From: Anaerolineales bacterium | Lineage (GTDB): Bacteria > Chloroflexota > Anaerolineae > Anaerolineales > Villigracilaceae | Direction of reading: 5' to 3' | NCBI GenBank assembly: GCA_030583905.1 | Contig: CP129481.1 | Coordinates: 2,170,001-2,234,000 of the forward strand | DNA: 64,000 bases | Shown: piece after piece, positions 52,015 to 62,372 of the stretch | Layout of the letters: every line of letters begins with the position of its first letter | Position numbering within the stretch: the first letter of the stretch is position 1 | Notes under the pieces: generated by a model | What the model saw: the letters and a program-made list of their open reading frames with translations, nothing else | Database searches by the model: none | Told to the model about the DNA's origin: nothing | Position numbers and translations under genes: made by a program

Positions 52015-53031
52015 TTAAGCCTCCTGATAGTTTTGGGTGGCGCGGGTGATGCGGTTCGTAATCAGGAACACGATCAACGCCACGATAAAGATGATGACCG
52101 CGAAGGCGGCGGCAACGCCGTACCAGCGCAGGTTGCGGACAAGGTTATAAGCAAAGGTGACAAGGAGTTCGGTCGAGCGTGCGGGACCACCTCCTGTCAT
52201 GAAGAAGACGAAATTGAATAGATTGAACGTCAACGTAAAGCCGTAGACGGCGGCGGGGATCATGGCGGGACGCAGGAGCGGAACGGTGATATTCCAGAAC
52301 TGCTGGTTGCCGGTTGCGCCGTCAATGGAGGCGGCTTCGTACAGGTCGCGCGGGATGCTTTGCAGTGCGCCTGTTGCAACGACGGACATGAAGGGCCAGC
52401 CGAGCCAGAAGTTGGCGATCATCATGGCATAGTAGGCGAGCGTCAGCGGTGCGCCCGGCAGGAAACCCGGGATGGGCGGTGTGTACTCATTCAGCCAGCG
52501 GATGCGTACCATCGCATCGGATTGTGTGAAGAAGCCGCTTAGTGCGGTCAGGAACTGGTTCATCGCACCGTATTGCTCGTCGAAGATGTTGCGCCAGACG
52601 GTTGCCACAACCAGCGGCGGGACGACCACCGGCAGGATGTAAACGGCGCGGTAGATGCGCTTCATCCAAAGACCTTCGGTATTGAGCAGTACCGCGATCA
52701 AGACACCGGTTGGCACGTGCAGGACGACATTGCTGATCGCCCACCAGAAATTGAAGAGCAGTACCCTGAAGAAGTTGAAATTCTCCACCGGCAGGGCTCC
52801 GGTCAGGATGTCCGCATAGTTCTTGATACCGATAAACCGCAGTTCGGGGGATTTCAACCCGAGCAGCAGATGGGTGGTGTCGAAATTGGTAAATGAAATA
52901 ATGAACTGATAGACAAGCGGATAGAACGTGATGACCCCCATGATCAGGAACGCAGGCAGCAGGTATAGGTAAGGCAGGATCGCGCGCTGCATTTTTGTGC
53001 GGCGGGAACTGGATCGTTTTGCAATTGCCAT
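52015..53031 (-). CDS. malF: ABC sugar-permease subunit MalF-like
   Basis: 338 residues with six helices. EAA loop: LYEAASIDGATGNQQFWNITVPLLRP. It has an extended periplasmic loop between helices 3 and 4 (about 145-175), as in MalF proteins that contact the binding protein. It is preceded by a hairpin at 53065-53098 and by malE. Confidence 0.92.
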   Translation of the reverse strand: MAIAKRSSSRRTKMQRAILPYLYLLPAFLIMGVITFYPLVYQFIISFTNFDTTHLLLGLKSPELRFIGIKNYADILTGALPVENFNFFRVLLFNFWWAISNVVLHVPTGVLIAVLLNTEGLWMKRIYRAVYILPVVVPPLVVATVWRNIFDEQYGAMNQFLTALSGFFTQSDAMVRIRWLNEYTPPIPGFLPGAPLTLAYYAMMIANFWLGWPFMSVVATGALQSIPRDLYEAASIDGATGNQQFWNITVPLLRPAMIPAAVYGFTLTFNLFNFVFFMTGGGPARSTELLVTFAYNLVRNLRWYGVAAAFAVIIFIVALIVFLITNRITRATQNYQEA

Positions 53032-53064
53032 GTCTCTCTCCTGATAAGAAGAACGGATTTTAAT

Positions 53065-53098
53065 CGGGAGCGGACAAGAGTCCCTTGTCCGCTCCCGG
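53065..53098. other. Hairpin between malE and malF
   Basis: CGGGAGCGGACAAG pairs perfectly with CTTGTCCGCTCCCG around a short loop. Such structures behind malE raise the level of the binding-protein message relative to the permease genes, by partial termination or 3'-end protection. Confidence 0.75.
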
Positions 53099-53125
53099 TT
53101 TTATTGCATTGACGCTTTACAGATG

Positions 53126-54307
53126 TTACTTGGTTGCGTTCTCGAACGCGCCGGATACCCATTCGGCAGGAGCGACGCCGGCTTCAAAGACCTGGTCGGT
53201 GCCGCAGAAGTTGCCCCAGTAGTTGCCGAGCGCTTCCACCTGCGGGCGGAAGTAGGCTGTGGCAAAGGCGTCGAGCAAGCCCTGGATGAGCGGGTCGGTC
53301 ACATCAACAGTGATGTTGGCGGGAACGTGACCGGCTTCGTTCATCATCATGGTCTGCGAGGCGGCATTGGTCAGGTAGAGCGCCACGTCAACGGCGGCTT
53401 CGATGTTCTCACTGTTCGGGTTGAAGTAGAAACCGTCAACGCCGAGGAGCGGGTTGGCTGCGCCGCCGGGTCCGGAGGGGATCGGAGCAACGCCGAGGTT
53501 GTCGCCGAGCGCATTGCGGTAATCGCCCATTGCCCAGTTACCGTTCGTGATGGCGACCGTGGTGCCTTCCGTGAAGGGGGCGAGTCCATCGCTGTCGTTC
53601 TTGGGCCAGTTGTTGGCAACGGAGAGCGCGTACAGGTCATTCAGATAGGAGATCGATTCCGTCATCTTTGCCTGGTTGGCATCGCTGGTGACGAAGTTGA
53701 AGTCGTCGTCAAAGACCTGGGCGCCGAAGGCACCGTAGAAGCCCCAGTGGTGGTAGCAGCCGTAGCTGATCGAAACAGGCGTGCCGCTTTCCATCAGAGC
53801 CTTGAGTTCGTCGGTCGTGGCGGGAGGTGTGGGCAGCAGGGATTTGTTGTACCACAAGACCACAGCCTTGAGGGATTCAGGGATGCCATACATCTTGCCG
53901 TCGTACATCATGCCGCCCTGGGAGAGTTCGCTGTAATCGCCGAGCTTGCCTTCCACAACGGAGGTGATATCGCGGATGGTGCCGGTGCGTGCCAGGTTGC
54001 CGAGTTCGTCATTGGGGGCAATGAACATGTCAGGACCGCCGCCCGCGGCGACATCGGTGTTGTACTTGTTGAAGATGTCATTGAAGGGCACCTGCAGGAC
54101 GTTGATCTTGTACTGCGGCAAATCCGTGGCAGCCTGTTCGAGGATCTTGGCGAGCACTTCTTCCTCAGCGGAACCGGTGCCATACGCATGCCAGAAGGTA
54201 ACTTCGGTCACATCACCGGAGGTGGTTCCGCCACCGCCTCCACAGGCGGAGAGCGCAAGCGACGCAATGATCAGTGCGCTCAACAAAACGAGCAAGTTCT
54301 TTTTCAT
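53126..54307 (-). CDS. malE: Maltodextrin-binding lipoprotein MalE-like
   Basis: 393 residues. A type II signal peptide ends in LALSACGGGGG (Cys22), so it is anchored on the outside of the membrane, as usual in monoderms. The class I solute-binding fold shows EVTFWHAYGTGSAEEEVL, GPDMFIAPNDELGNLA and the later VAITNGNWAMGDYRNA. A good AAGGAG site precedes the ATG. The cluster context indicates maltose or maltodextrin as ligand. Confidence 0.9.
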   Translation of the reverse strand: MKKNLLVLLSALIIASLALSACGGGGGTTSGDVTEVTFWHAYGTGSAEEEVLAKILEQAATDLPQYKINVLQVPFNDIFNKYNTDVAAGGGPDMFIAPNDELGNLARTGTIRDITSVVEGKLGDYSELSQGGMMYDGKMYGIPESLKAVVLWYNKSLLPTPPATTDELKALMESGTPVSISYGCYHHWGFYGAFGAQVFDDDFNFVTSDANQAKMTESISYLNDLYALSVANNWPKNDSDGLAPFTEGTTVAITNGNWAMGDYRNALGDNLGVAPIPSGPGGAANPLLGVDGFYFNPNSENIEAAVDVALYLTNAASQTMMMNEAGHVPANITVDVTDPLIQGLLDAFATAYFRPQVEALGNYWGNFCGTDQVFEAGVAPAEWVSGAFENATK

Positions 54308-54410
54308 TCTCTTATACTCCTTGAAATAGTTGAAGAATCGTTCATACTTGGAAGTGGTGAAAATACTCGGCGTTTATTCTTTTAACAGACCACCTCCTTT
54401 CGCTTCAAGT

Positions 54411-55511
54411 TTATCGGATTGCTTCTTCAGTTGTGGCATCGAAGATATGGAATTTGTCCATATCGAAGATGACTTGCATGGTATCGCCGACGCGCGTCTT
54501 GGAGCGCGGGTCGACACGTCCCACATAGGTATTTTTTCCGCTGACGAGATACAGGAAAGTTTCGTTGCCCATCAACTCGGTCACATCCACCTTGGCGGAA
54601 ACCCGCTCGCCATGGATGTTCGGCGGAGCGAACTCGGGATCGTGGATGTTCTCAGGGCGGATTCCAAAGACCACTTCCTTGCCGTCCAGATCCTTGTACG
54701 GTCCGGTAAGCGCATCGGGCACCTTGACCTGGAAATCGTCGGTATCCACCGTCACTTTCCCGCCGCTGACGGAGAGTCTCGCGGGGAAGAAGTTCATGGC
54801 GGGCGAGCCGATGAAGCCGGCTACGAAGATATTATTGGGTTTGTCGTAAAGGTTTTGGGGGGTGTCGAGCTGTTGGAGAATGCCTTTGTTGATCACGGCG
54901 ATGCGGGTTGCCATGGTCATGGCTTCGGTCTGATCGTGGGTGACGTAGATGAAGGTGGTCTGCAGACGCTGATGGAGCTTGCTGATCTCGGCGCGCATCT
55001 GCACGCGCAGTTTGGCGTCAAGGTTCGAGAGCGGTTCATCGAACAGGAAGACCTTCGGCTCACGGACGATGGCGCGTCCAACCGCCACACGCTGACGCTG
55101 ACCGCCTGAGAGTTGGCGCGGCTTGCGGGCTAGCAGATCGGTGATGCCCAGGATCTCCGCCGCCTCATCTACGCGGCGCTTGATCTCATCCTTCGGGGTC
55201 TTGCGCAGCTTCAAGCCGAACGCCATGTTGTCGTACACCGAAAGATGCGGATACAACGCATACGACTGGAAGACCATGGCAATGTCGCGGTCTTTCGGCG
55301 CGACGTCGTTCACCACGCGGTCACCGATGGTGATCTCACCGTCAGTGATCTCTTCCAGTCCAGCCAACAGGCGCAGGGCGGTGGTTTTGCCGCAGCCTGA
55401 TGGACCCACGAGCACAAGGAATTCCTTGTCCTCTACGTGGATATTCATGCTCTTGATGATCTCCAGATCACCAAATCGTTTGATTACGTTCTTGTATGTT
55501 ACGCTTGCCAT
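54411..55511 (-). CDS. malK: ABC sugar-transport ATPase MalK/MsmX-like
   Basis: 366 residues. Walker A GPSGCGKTT, Q-loop VFQSYALYPH, signature LSGGQRQR, Walker B VFLFDEPLSNLD and the H-loop THDQTEAMTMA, followed by a C-terminal regulatory OB/MOI-type domain (about 240-366). It is the first gene of the operon, reading malK-malE-malF-malG. It powers sugar uptake. Confidence 0.93.
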   Translation of the reverse strand: MASVTYKNVIKRFGDLEIIKSMNIHVEDKEFLVLVGPSGCGKTTALRLLAGLEEITDGEITIGDRVVNDVAPKDRDIAMVFQSYALYPHLSVYDNMAFGLKLRKTPKDEIKRRVDEAAEILGITDLLARKPRQLSGGQRQRVAVGRAIVREPKVFLFDEPLSNLDAKLRVQMRAEISKLHQRLQTTFIYVTHDQTEAMTMATRIAVINKGILQQLDTPQNLYDKPNNIFVAGFIGSPAMNFFPARLSVSGGKVTVDTDDFQVKVPDALTGPYKDLDGKEVVFGIRPENIHDPEFAPPNIHGERVSAKVDVTELMGNETFLYLVSGKNTYVGRVDPRSKTRVGDTMQVIFDMDKFHIFDATTEEAIR

Positions 55512-55544
55512 GATAACCTCCAGTCTTAAGAATATGGTGCTTTT

Positions 55545-55550
55545 ATTATA
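55545..55550 (-). promoter_or_regulatory. Candidate -10 box of the malK operon
   Basis: The minus strand reads TATAAT 33 bases before the malK ATG. No clear -35 hexamer is seen, which fits a promoter that needs an activator or is weak. Confidence 0.4.
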
Positions 55551-55590
55551 ACCATAAGGTTGATTTTGACCTATATTTTTTTAAGGGTAG

Positions 55591-55611
55591 TTTGTTGCCC
55601 GGGGAAACAAA
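55591..55611. promoter_or_regulatory. ROK-type operator upstream of malK
   Basis: Palindrome TTTGTT-N-CCC-N-GGG-N-AACAAA. It shares TAGTTTGTTGCCC with the palindrome at the ROK gene promoter (59132-59154). It lies about 80 bases before the malK start codon. Confidence 0.6.
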
Positions 55612-55617
55612 ATCACA

Positions 55618-56598
55618 TTAAATCGCCATGGTTTTTCCGGTCTGTGCAGACTCGAGCAGCGCCAGAATGACGGCGGTGTTCGCGCGGCTGTCTGCCAGTG
55701 AGATGCGCGGCGGCGCGCCGTTCAAAACCGCGTCGCACATATCATCCACTTCTCCAATATAAAGTTCCTGTCCTTCAATGTTGAGCGTCTCGATTTCGTC
55801 TCCTCGTTTCAGATATAGTTCGGTCTTCAGACCGGGCTTGAAAGCTTGCGGGATGTTCAATACCGCCTCTGTTCCAACGATCTCGATATGACTGCGATAG
55901 GGCGATGTGAAACCGCTGTCGAATTGCGCGTGGACTCCATTGTCGAACCGCATTTGCCCGAAGAACGCATCATCGCTTCCGCCCGGACCTTCAACCTGCC
56001 AGCCAAATACTTCAACCGGTTCCTCCCCGACGATCGTCCGCGCATAGGAAATGGGATAGCATCCCACATCCCAGAGACTGCCTCCGCCCATCTCCTTGAT
56101 CTGACGGTAATTTCCCGCGCGCGTCAACGTGAATGTGAATGCGCCTTTGATGAGTTGGATCTTACCCAACGCCCCGCTGTCCACGAGTTCTTTTACTTTC
56201 AACGTCTGTGGATGGTGGCGATACATGAACGCCTCGGTGAGGATTTTCCCGGTCTCCTGCGCGGCGGCGACCATGGCGTCCACTTCTTCAAGTGAGAGCG
56301 CAAGCGGTTTTTCGCACAGGACGTGCTTGCCCGCCCGCAGGGCTTTGATCGTCCATTCGGCGTGCATGTTGTTGGGCAATGGATTGTAGATCACATCAAT
56401 GTCCGGGTCGGTGAGCAGGTCGTCGTAACTGCCGTGTGTGCGGGGAATGTCCCATTCGCGGGCATAGGCTTCAGCGGAGGAAAGGCTCCTCGAAGCCACC
56501 GCCAGCAGGCGGGTCCGTTTTGAGGCGCGCAGGGGATCGATCAAAGCGCGGTTGATATTCGCCGTCGAAAGCAATCCCCAATTAAGCTGGTTGTCCAT
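55618..56598 (-). CDS. Gfo/Idh/MocA family oxidoreductase
   Basis: 326 residues. An N-terminal NAD(P) Rossmann domain begins NWGLLSTANINRALIDP (the usual GxGxxG is altered to GLLSTANI), followed by DVIYNPLPNNMHAEW and the family motif AGKHVLCEKPLAL. The C-terminal sheet carries GGSLWDVGCYPISYAR. Such enzymes oxidise sugars or inositols. It overlaps the MFS permease gene by 17 bases, so the two are coupled. Confidence 0.9.
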   Translation of the reverse strand: MDNQLNWGLLSTANINRALIDPLRASKRTRLLAVASRSLSSAEAYAREWDIPRTHGSYDDLLTDPDIDVIYNPLPNNMHAEWTIKALRAGKHVLCEKPLALSLEEVDAMVAAAQETGKILTEAFMYRHHPQTLKVKELVDSGALGKIQLIKGAFTFTLTRAGNYRQIKEMGGGSLWDVGCYPISYARTIVGEEPVEVFGWQVEGPGGSDDAFFGQMRFDNGVHAQFDSGFTSPYRSHIEIVGTEAVLNIPQAFKPGLKTELYLKRGDEIETLNIEGQELYIGEVDDMCDAVLNGAPPRISLADSRANTAVILALLESAQTGKTMAI

Positions 56599-57751
56599 CG
56601 TTTGTTCCTTTCATCAAAATGAATGCGGAGATGACGAGCAGGATCGTGAAGATCACGCCGCCTGCAAAACCTATCTGTAATCCGAGCAGGTCGCTTGCCC
56701 ATGCAATTACCCAGGGACCAAGCAGTCCGCCCATGCCTGCGAAAGTGAAAAGCATGCCGAGCACGGTGTTCGTGTTTTCAGTTTGGATCTCGGAGACCGT
56801 GGCAGTGAAGGTTGGGAAAATGATCGAGAAGAAAAAGCCCGTGATCGGAAGAAAAATGGACAGGTTTGTGAACGTCCCGATAATGATACAGATGAGGCTG
56901 GCAATGGAGGCGGTGACGATCGAACGCAGGTAGCCGAGCTTTTGGACGAAGAAACTGCCGATCAGGCGACCCAGCATGAGCAATCCGAAAAATAATGAAA
57001 GAGCGCCTGTGCTGGTCGTAACGTTTTCGCCGCGCACGTCCTGAAGGAACGTGACCAGCCATGAGCCGATCCCAACTTCCGCGGCGACATAGAACATGAG
57101 CGCGGCATAGAACCACGGCAGGTAGCCTTTGAAGGCGAGTTTTGGGATCTGCCGAAAATCAAGGCTGTTTTGTTCCTGCACTTTCGGGAAGCGGATGAAA
57201 GAGAAGATCAGAACGAATGTGACGATGAGCAGGATGTCCCAGCGGTAGATGACGCGCCAGGAAACGTTGAGGTTGAGCAGCCAACCGGCAAACAGCGGGG
57301 CAAGCATCGCGCCGAGACCGTGCAGGACCGCCATCAAGTTGAGGTACATCCCTTTGTTTCGCGGATGCGCCTGCACGATGGCGGCGTTTGCGCCGAGTTC
57401 GATGGCTCCCAGTCCCAGCCCGACAACGAACAGCGATGCACCAAGCAGGAAGGCGGTCTGGGAGACGCTGTATCCGCCCACGCCCAGAATGAGCAGTCCG
57501 CCTGCCAGCATCAGGACAAGTTTCAGCCCGAAGCGGTCTGCCAGGATGCCTGTGACCAGCGTGGTGATCAAAAAACCGAGGTAAATCCCGAAAAAGATGT
57601 TTCCGCCTGTGCCGTAGCTGATGCCCATCTCGTCGATCATGGCAGGCAGGGTGGGACCTTTGAGGTTATCTGTGAAACCGAACACGAAGAATGACAGGAA
57701 GCATCCTGCCGTGATGAGGAGGGTGGTGGTTTTGAGCGGTTGTTTCGTCAT
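56582..57751 (-). CDS. MFS sugar permease (FucP/NagP-like)
   Basis: 389 residues with 12 membrane helices and the MFS motif GILADRFGLKLVLMLAG between helices 2 and 3. The N-terminus (FFVFGFTDNLKGPTLPAMIDEMG) resembles the fucose/glucose permease group. Next to the Gfo/Idh oxidoreductase and the ROK regulator it probably imports a sugar that the oxidoreductase acts on. Confidence 0.85.
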   Translation of the reverse strand: MTKQPLKTTTLLITAGCFLSFFVFGFTDNLKGPTLPAMIDEMGISYGTGGNIFFGIYLGFLITTLVTGILADRFGLKLVLMLAGGLLILGVGGYSVSQTAFLLGASLFVVGLGLGAIELGANAAIVQAHPRNKGMYLNLMAVLHGLGAMLAPLFAGWLLNLNVSWRVIYRWDILLIVTFVLIFSFIRFPKVQEQNSLDFRQIPKLAFKGYLPWFYAALMFYVAAEVGIGSWLVTFLQDVRGENVTTSTGALSLFFGLLMLGRLIGSFFVQKLGYLRSIVTASIASLICIIIGTFTNLSIFLPITGFFFSIIFPTFTATVSEIQTENTNTVLGMLFTFAGMGGLLGPWVIAWASDLLGLQIGFAGGVIFTILLVISAFILMKGTNDGQPA

Positions 57752-57858
57752 GAATGGGTTTTCCGAAGAATAGATTTTTTTTGTGATTTCAGGCTGTACT
57801 GCGATTCGCTCCGCCTGAGGAAGTTGTCATTTTTTTTGCCCACCTGAATATGCAGCTT

Positions 57859-57884
57859 GTGGGGAGGTCGTTCAATGTCCCCAC
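57859..57884 (-). terminator. Possible terminator-like hairpin after the ROK gene
   Basis: GTGGGGA and TCCCCAC pair around a 12-base loop directly behind the ROK stop codon. On the minus strand a run of A, not T, follows, so it may not be a true terminator. Confidence 0.35.
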
Positions 57885-57885
57885 G

Positions 57886-59124
57886 TCAATGTTTCGGTCG
57901 TGTGCCCGGTGGGCGCGAGAGTACATCATCCGCAACAATGGCGATCGCGCCGATCAGGCTTGCGTCAGGTCCAAAGGGAGAGAGGACTACATCCACCTGC
58001 TGGATAAGCTCAGGCATGGCGTGGCGCGAAACCGTCTCTTTGATGGCTGGAAGCAGATACTCGCCCGCGATACTCAGCGGTCCGCCAAGGATGATCTTTT
58101 CAGGGTTGAAGATGTTGATCAAACCGGCAAACCCCTGTCCCATGGCATGACCCGCCTCCTCGAACGATTCAATGGCTTCCTGGTCGCCTGCGTCCGCCGC
58201 CTGTTTGATGAGCGGGATGCTTAGCGCGGCGTTTTGCTCCGCCATTAATTTCGGGATAATGCTGGAGCGTTTCACTTCCAACCGTGCTTGCACACGCTGG
58301 ATGATCGAGTATTGGTTTGCGTACGTTTCCCAACATCCGCGGTTGCCGCAATGACAGACCGTCTGTGACGGCTCGGCTGTAATGGGGGAGTGACCGATCT
58401 CCCCGGCGTACCCGTTCCTGCCGCGATACAACTTCCCGTTGAGGAACAAGCCTCCGCCGATGCCGACGCCTGCAAAAACGAACAGGAAATCCTGGCAGTG
58501 CCGCGCGGTTCCAAAGAGATTCTCTGCAATTGCCGCGGCATTTGCATCGTTCTCAACGAAGACCTTTAATTTTGTCTGTTCTGAAAAGATCCTTCCGAAC
58601 GACACGTCCCGCCAGTGCAAGTTCGGGGCGAAGATCAAGACCCCTTCGTTCACATCCACAGTTCCGGGCGTGGCAAGACCGAGCCCCAGAAAATGATGAT
58701 TCTTCTTTTTACCAACCGACATCGCCTCTTTTACAATGCGCAATGTTTGGTTGATCATCTTTTCCTGATCTTCGGTTGGGTCGGCATCCTCACGCCTGCG
58801 CCAAAGAATGCTGCCAAGGAGATCTGTCACCGCTACAGACACAAAATCCACGCCGAGTTCCACGCCAATGATGGAACCCGCATGCGGATTCATTTCCAGC
58901 AGTGTTGCCGGGCGTCCGGTCCCGCCGGTGTTGCTGCCGGTCTCCAATACAAGATTGCGCTCCAGCAGTTCATCCACCAAACTGGAAATGGTGGACTTGT
59001 TCAACCCGGTAATAACCGCCAATTGTGCGCGGGATATCGGTGATTGGGTGTTTATCAACCGCAGGACCAGCGAGAGGTTTTTCTCGCGGACATAAGTTTG
59101 GTCAGTCGTATTTCTGGATATCAT
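57886..59124 (-). CDS. ROK-family transcriptional repressor (NagC/XylR-like)
   Basis: 412 residues. The N-terminal winged helix-turn-helix (about 15-75) reads SPISRAQLAVITGLNKSTISSLVDELLER. The ROK domain follows, with the ATP-like site GVELGVDFVSVAVTD, ENDANAAAIAE and the zinc/ROK signature GEIGHSPI and CHCGNRGCWETYA. ROK repressors respond to sugars or sugar phosphates. The palindrome at its own promoter and upstream of malK suggests autoregulation and control of the maltodextrin operon. Confidence 0.92.
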   Translation of the reverse strand: MISRNTTDQTYVREKNLSLVLRLINTQSPISRAQLAVITGLNKSTISSLVDELLERNLVLETGSNTGGTGRPATLLEMNPHAGSIIGVELGVDFVSVAVTDLLGSILWRRREDADPTEDQEKMINQTLRIVKEAMSVGKKKNHHFLGLGLATPGTVDVNEGVLIFAPNLHWRDVSFGRIFSEQTKLKVFVENDANAAAIAENLFGTARHCQDFLFVFAGVGIGGGLFLNGKLYRGRNGYAGEIGHSPITAEPSQTVCHCGNRGCWETYANQYSIIQRVQARLEVKRSSIIPKLMAEQNAALSIPLIKQAADAGDQEAIESFEEAGHAMGQGFAGLINIFNPEKIILGGPLSIAGEYLLPAIKETVSRHAMPELIQQVDVVLSPFGPDASLIGAIAIVADDVLSRPPGTRPKH

Positions 59125-59131
59125 TGGAGTT

Positions 59132-59154
59132 TAGTATGTTGGGGCAACAAACTA
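59132..59154. promoter_or_regulatory. ROK operator at its own promoter
   Basis: A 23-base palindrome TAGT-N-TGTTG-N3-CAACA-N-ACTA directly downstream of the -10 box, so bound repressor would block transcription start. The half-site TAGTTTGTTGCCC is also present upstream of malK. Confidence 0.72.
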
Positions 59155-59182
59155 ATTATAGCGAACTTGGAATGTTTGTCAA
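59155..59182 (-). promoter_or_regulatory. Consensus sigma-70-type promoter of the ROK gene
   Basis: On the minus strand TTGACA (59182-59177) and TATAAT (59160-59155) are both perfect and 16 bases apart. The operator abuts the -10 box. Confidence 0.8.
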
Positions 59183-59189
59183 CTATTAT

Positions 59190-59236
59190 AAAAAGACAGG
59201 CTCAACATCCGCTTCTTTCCGGACCTTGAGCCTGTC
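59190..59236 (-). terminator. Intrinsic terminator of enolase
   Basis: On the minus strand GACAGGCTCA pairs with TGAGCCTGTC around a 22-base loop, followed by TTTTTATAAT. It lies 22-68 bases behind the enolase stop and borders the ROK promoter. Confidence 0.8.
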
Positions 59237-59257
59237 CCTGATTCTGGGATTTTTTCT

Positions 59258-61179
<1,922 letters not shown>

Positions 61180-61389
61180 CTACAATTTTTTAGTAACTGC
61201 AAATTTTGCGACTTTATAAATGCCAACGGCGACTAACCCCAAAACCGATAGCGCCCCTGTAGCAATTGAGAATATTTTTTTCTCCTTTGCAGTTTTGTTC
61301 GCAAGATGATAAAAGCAATACTCTTGCCCATCGTCTACCTGATTAGGGCAGGGCTTTCCATCTGGAAGTTTTTCCTTGCAAGTTTTCAT
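61180..61389 (-). CDS. Small Cys-rich membrane protein
   Basis: 69 residues. The N-terminus has Cys4, Cys14, Cys25 and His28 (CKEKLPDGKPCPN and EYCFYH), which could bind zinc. A membrane helix follows (about 42-60, IATGALSVLGLVAVGIYKV) and a basic end. No family recognised. It starts 2 bases after the stop of the 326-residue gene. Confidence 0.6.
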   Translation of the reverse strand: MKTCKEKLPDGKPCPNQVDDGQEYCFYHLANKTAKEKKIFSIATGALSVLGLVAVGIYKVAKFAVTKKL

Positions 61390-61391
61390 AG

Positions 61392-62372
61392 TTAAACTCC
61401 TTCGGGCGGTGCAATCTCTTTGGGTTGGAATTCTACAACAATAGTTTTTTGCGAGATGTCGTCCAGGTCGCGTATATTCGGCAAAACACCCTGAGAAAAA
61501 GCCATAAGGCTTTCACGCCAATTACTCGTTGGCGGAAGCATATTCACTATTTTCCCCATTTTGTCTTGAAAAACTTTTACTTTACTTTCCACTTGTTCAA
61601 GCGAAACCCGTAAAGAATTAGGCTGATTCAACGCGGAATAGGCTAGTACAAGATAACGCGATGCTTCGACTATGGCATGAAACGCTTTCCAAACAGGTTC
61701 GGCTTTTGACTGAACTTCCTTGGGAATATCCCAATTTATGCTGAAAAACATACCTAATCTATTTCGCGGCAACTTATCTATAAAACTGAAGTCGGTAGAT
61801 TTTATTAACTTATCACGCCCGTCAGTCAGTTTTGAAATCGCGCTATGTATTAATTCGCGTCTATCAGGGTCGGAAGCGGCTATGGCTTGCTCGTAAAGAT
61901 GGATACCACTTTCGACTTCAGCAAGACGGTCATTGATTTGACCTTGTAAAATGTAGGTGATTTTTTCATCAATAACTTCAAGGCGTTGAACAATGTTGGC
62001 TAAAGTTTGCTGTGTAGCCAACTGATTTAGCGAACTGAGTAAATCGGGTGAGACTTCCTTCAAACTAACGTGATTAGTTACATGACCTGTTTCAACATCC
62101 CTAATCAATGCGCCGAAAAGTCCATTATCTTTCTTGTCTAATCTAGCAGAACCATTTTTTATTCGTTCCCAAACTTCTGGCGGAAAATGTGCTTGGTAGG
62201 TTTTTCCTTCTGATAACTTTTTCACACCATCTAAAAAGGCGGGAATTTGACGCAGTATTTGGATTACCTTCTGACGTTTTTCTTCGTTAAAAACTATCAC
62301 GTCTGACTGTAAAGCCGTATGCGAAATAATTTCATCACTTGGCTGGATAATAAGGTTATCTTTGTTTGACAT
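61392..62372 (-). CDS. Unknown 326-residue helical protein
   Basis: 326 residues without signal peptide or membrane segment. Mostly helical, with a coiled-coil-like middle (about 125-200; LEVIDEKITYILQGQINDRLAEVESG). No motif of a known family is recognised. AT-rich. It forms a two-gene operon with the Cys-rich membrane protein and lies between the two direct repeats, so it may belong to a mobile or defence-related module; this is only a guess from position. Confidence 0.55.
   Translation of the reverse strand: MSNKDNLIIQPSDEIISHTALQSDVIVFNEEKRQKVIQILRQIPAFLDGVKKLSEGKTYQAHFPPEVWERIKNGSARLDKKDNGLFGALIRDVETGHVTNHVSLKEVSPDLLSSLNQLATQQTLANIVQRLEVIDEKITYILQGQINDRLAEVESGIHLYEQAIAASDPDRRELIHSAISKLTDGRDKLIKSTDFSFIDKLPRNRLGMFFSINWDIPKEVQSKAEPVWKAFHAIVEASRYLVLAYSALNQPNSLRVSLEQVESKVKVFQDKMGKIVNMLPPTSNWRESLMAFSQGVLPNIRDLDDISQKTIVVEFQPKEIAPPEGV

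Noticed and set aside
53123..54385. 420-codon plus-strand open frame over malE
   Set aside because: It is antisense to a typical binding protein with a lipobox; the Gly/Val-rich product has no family features.
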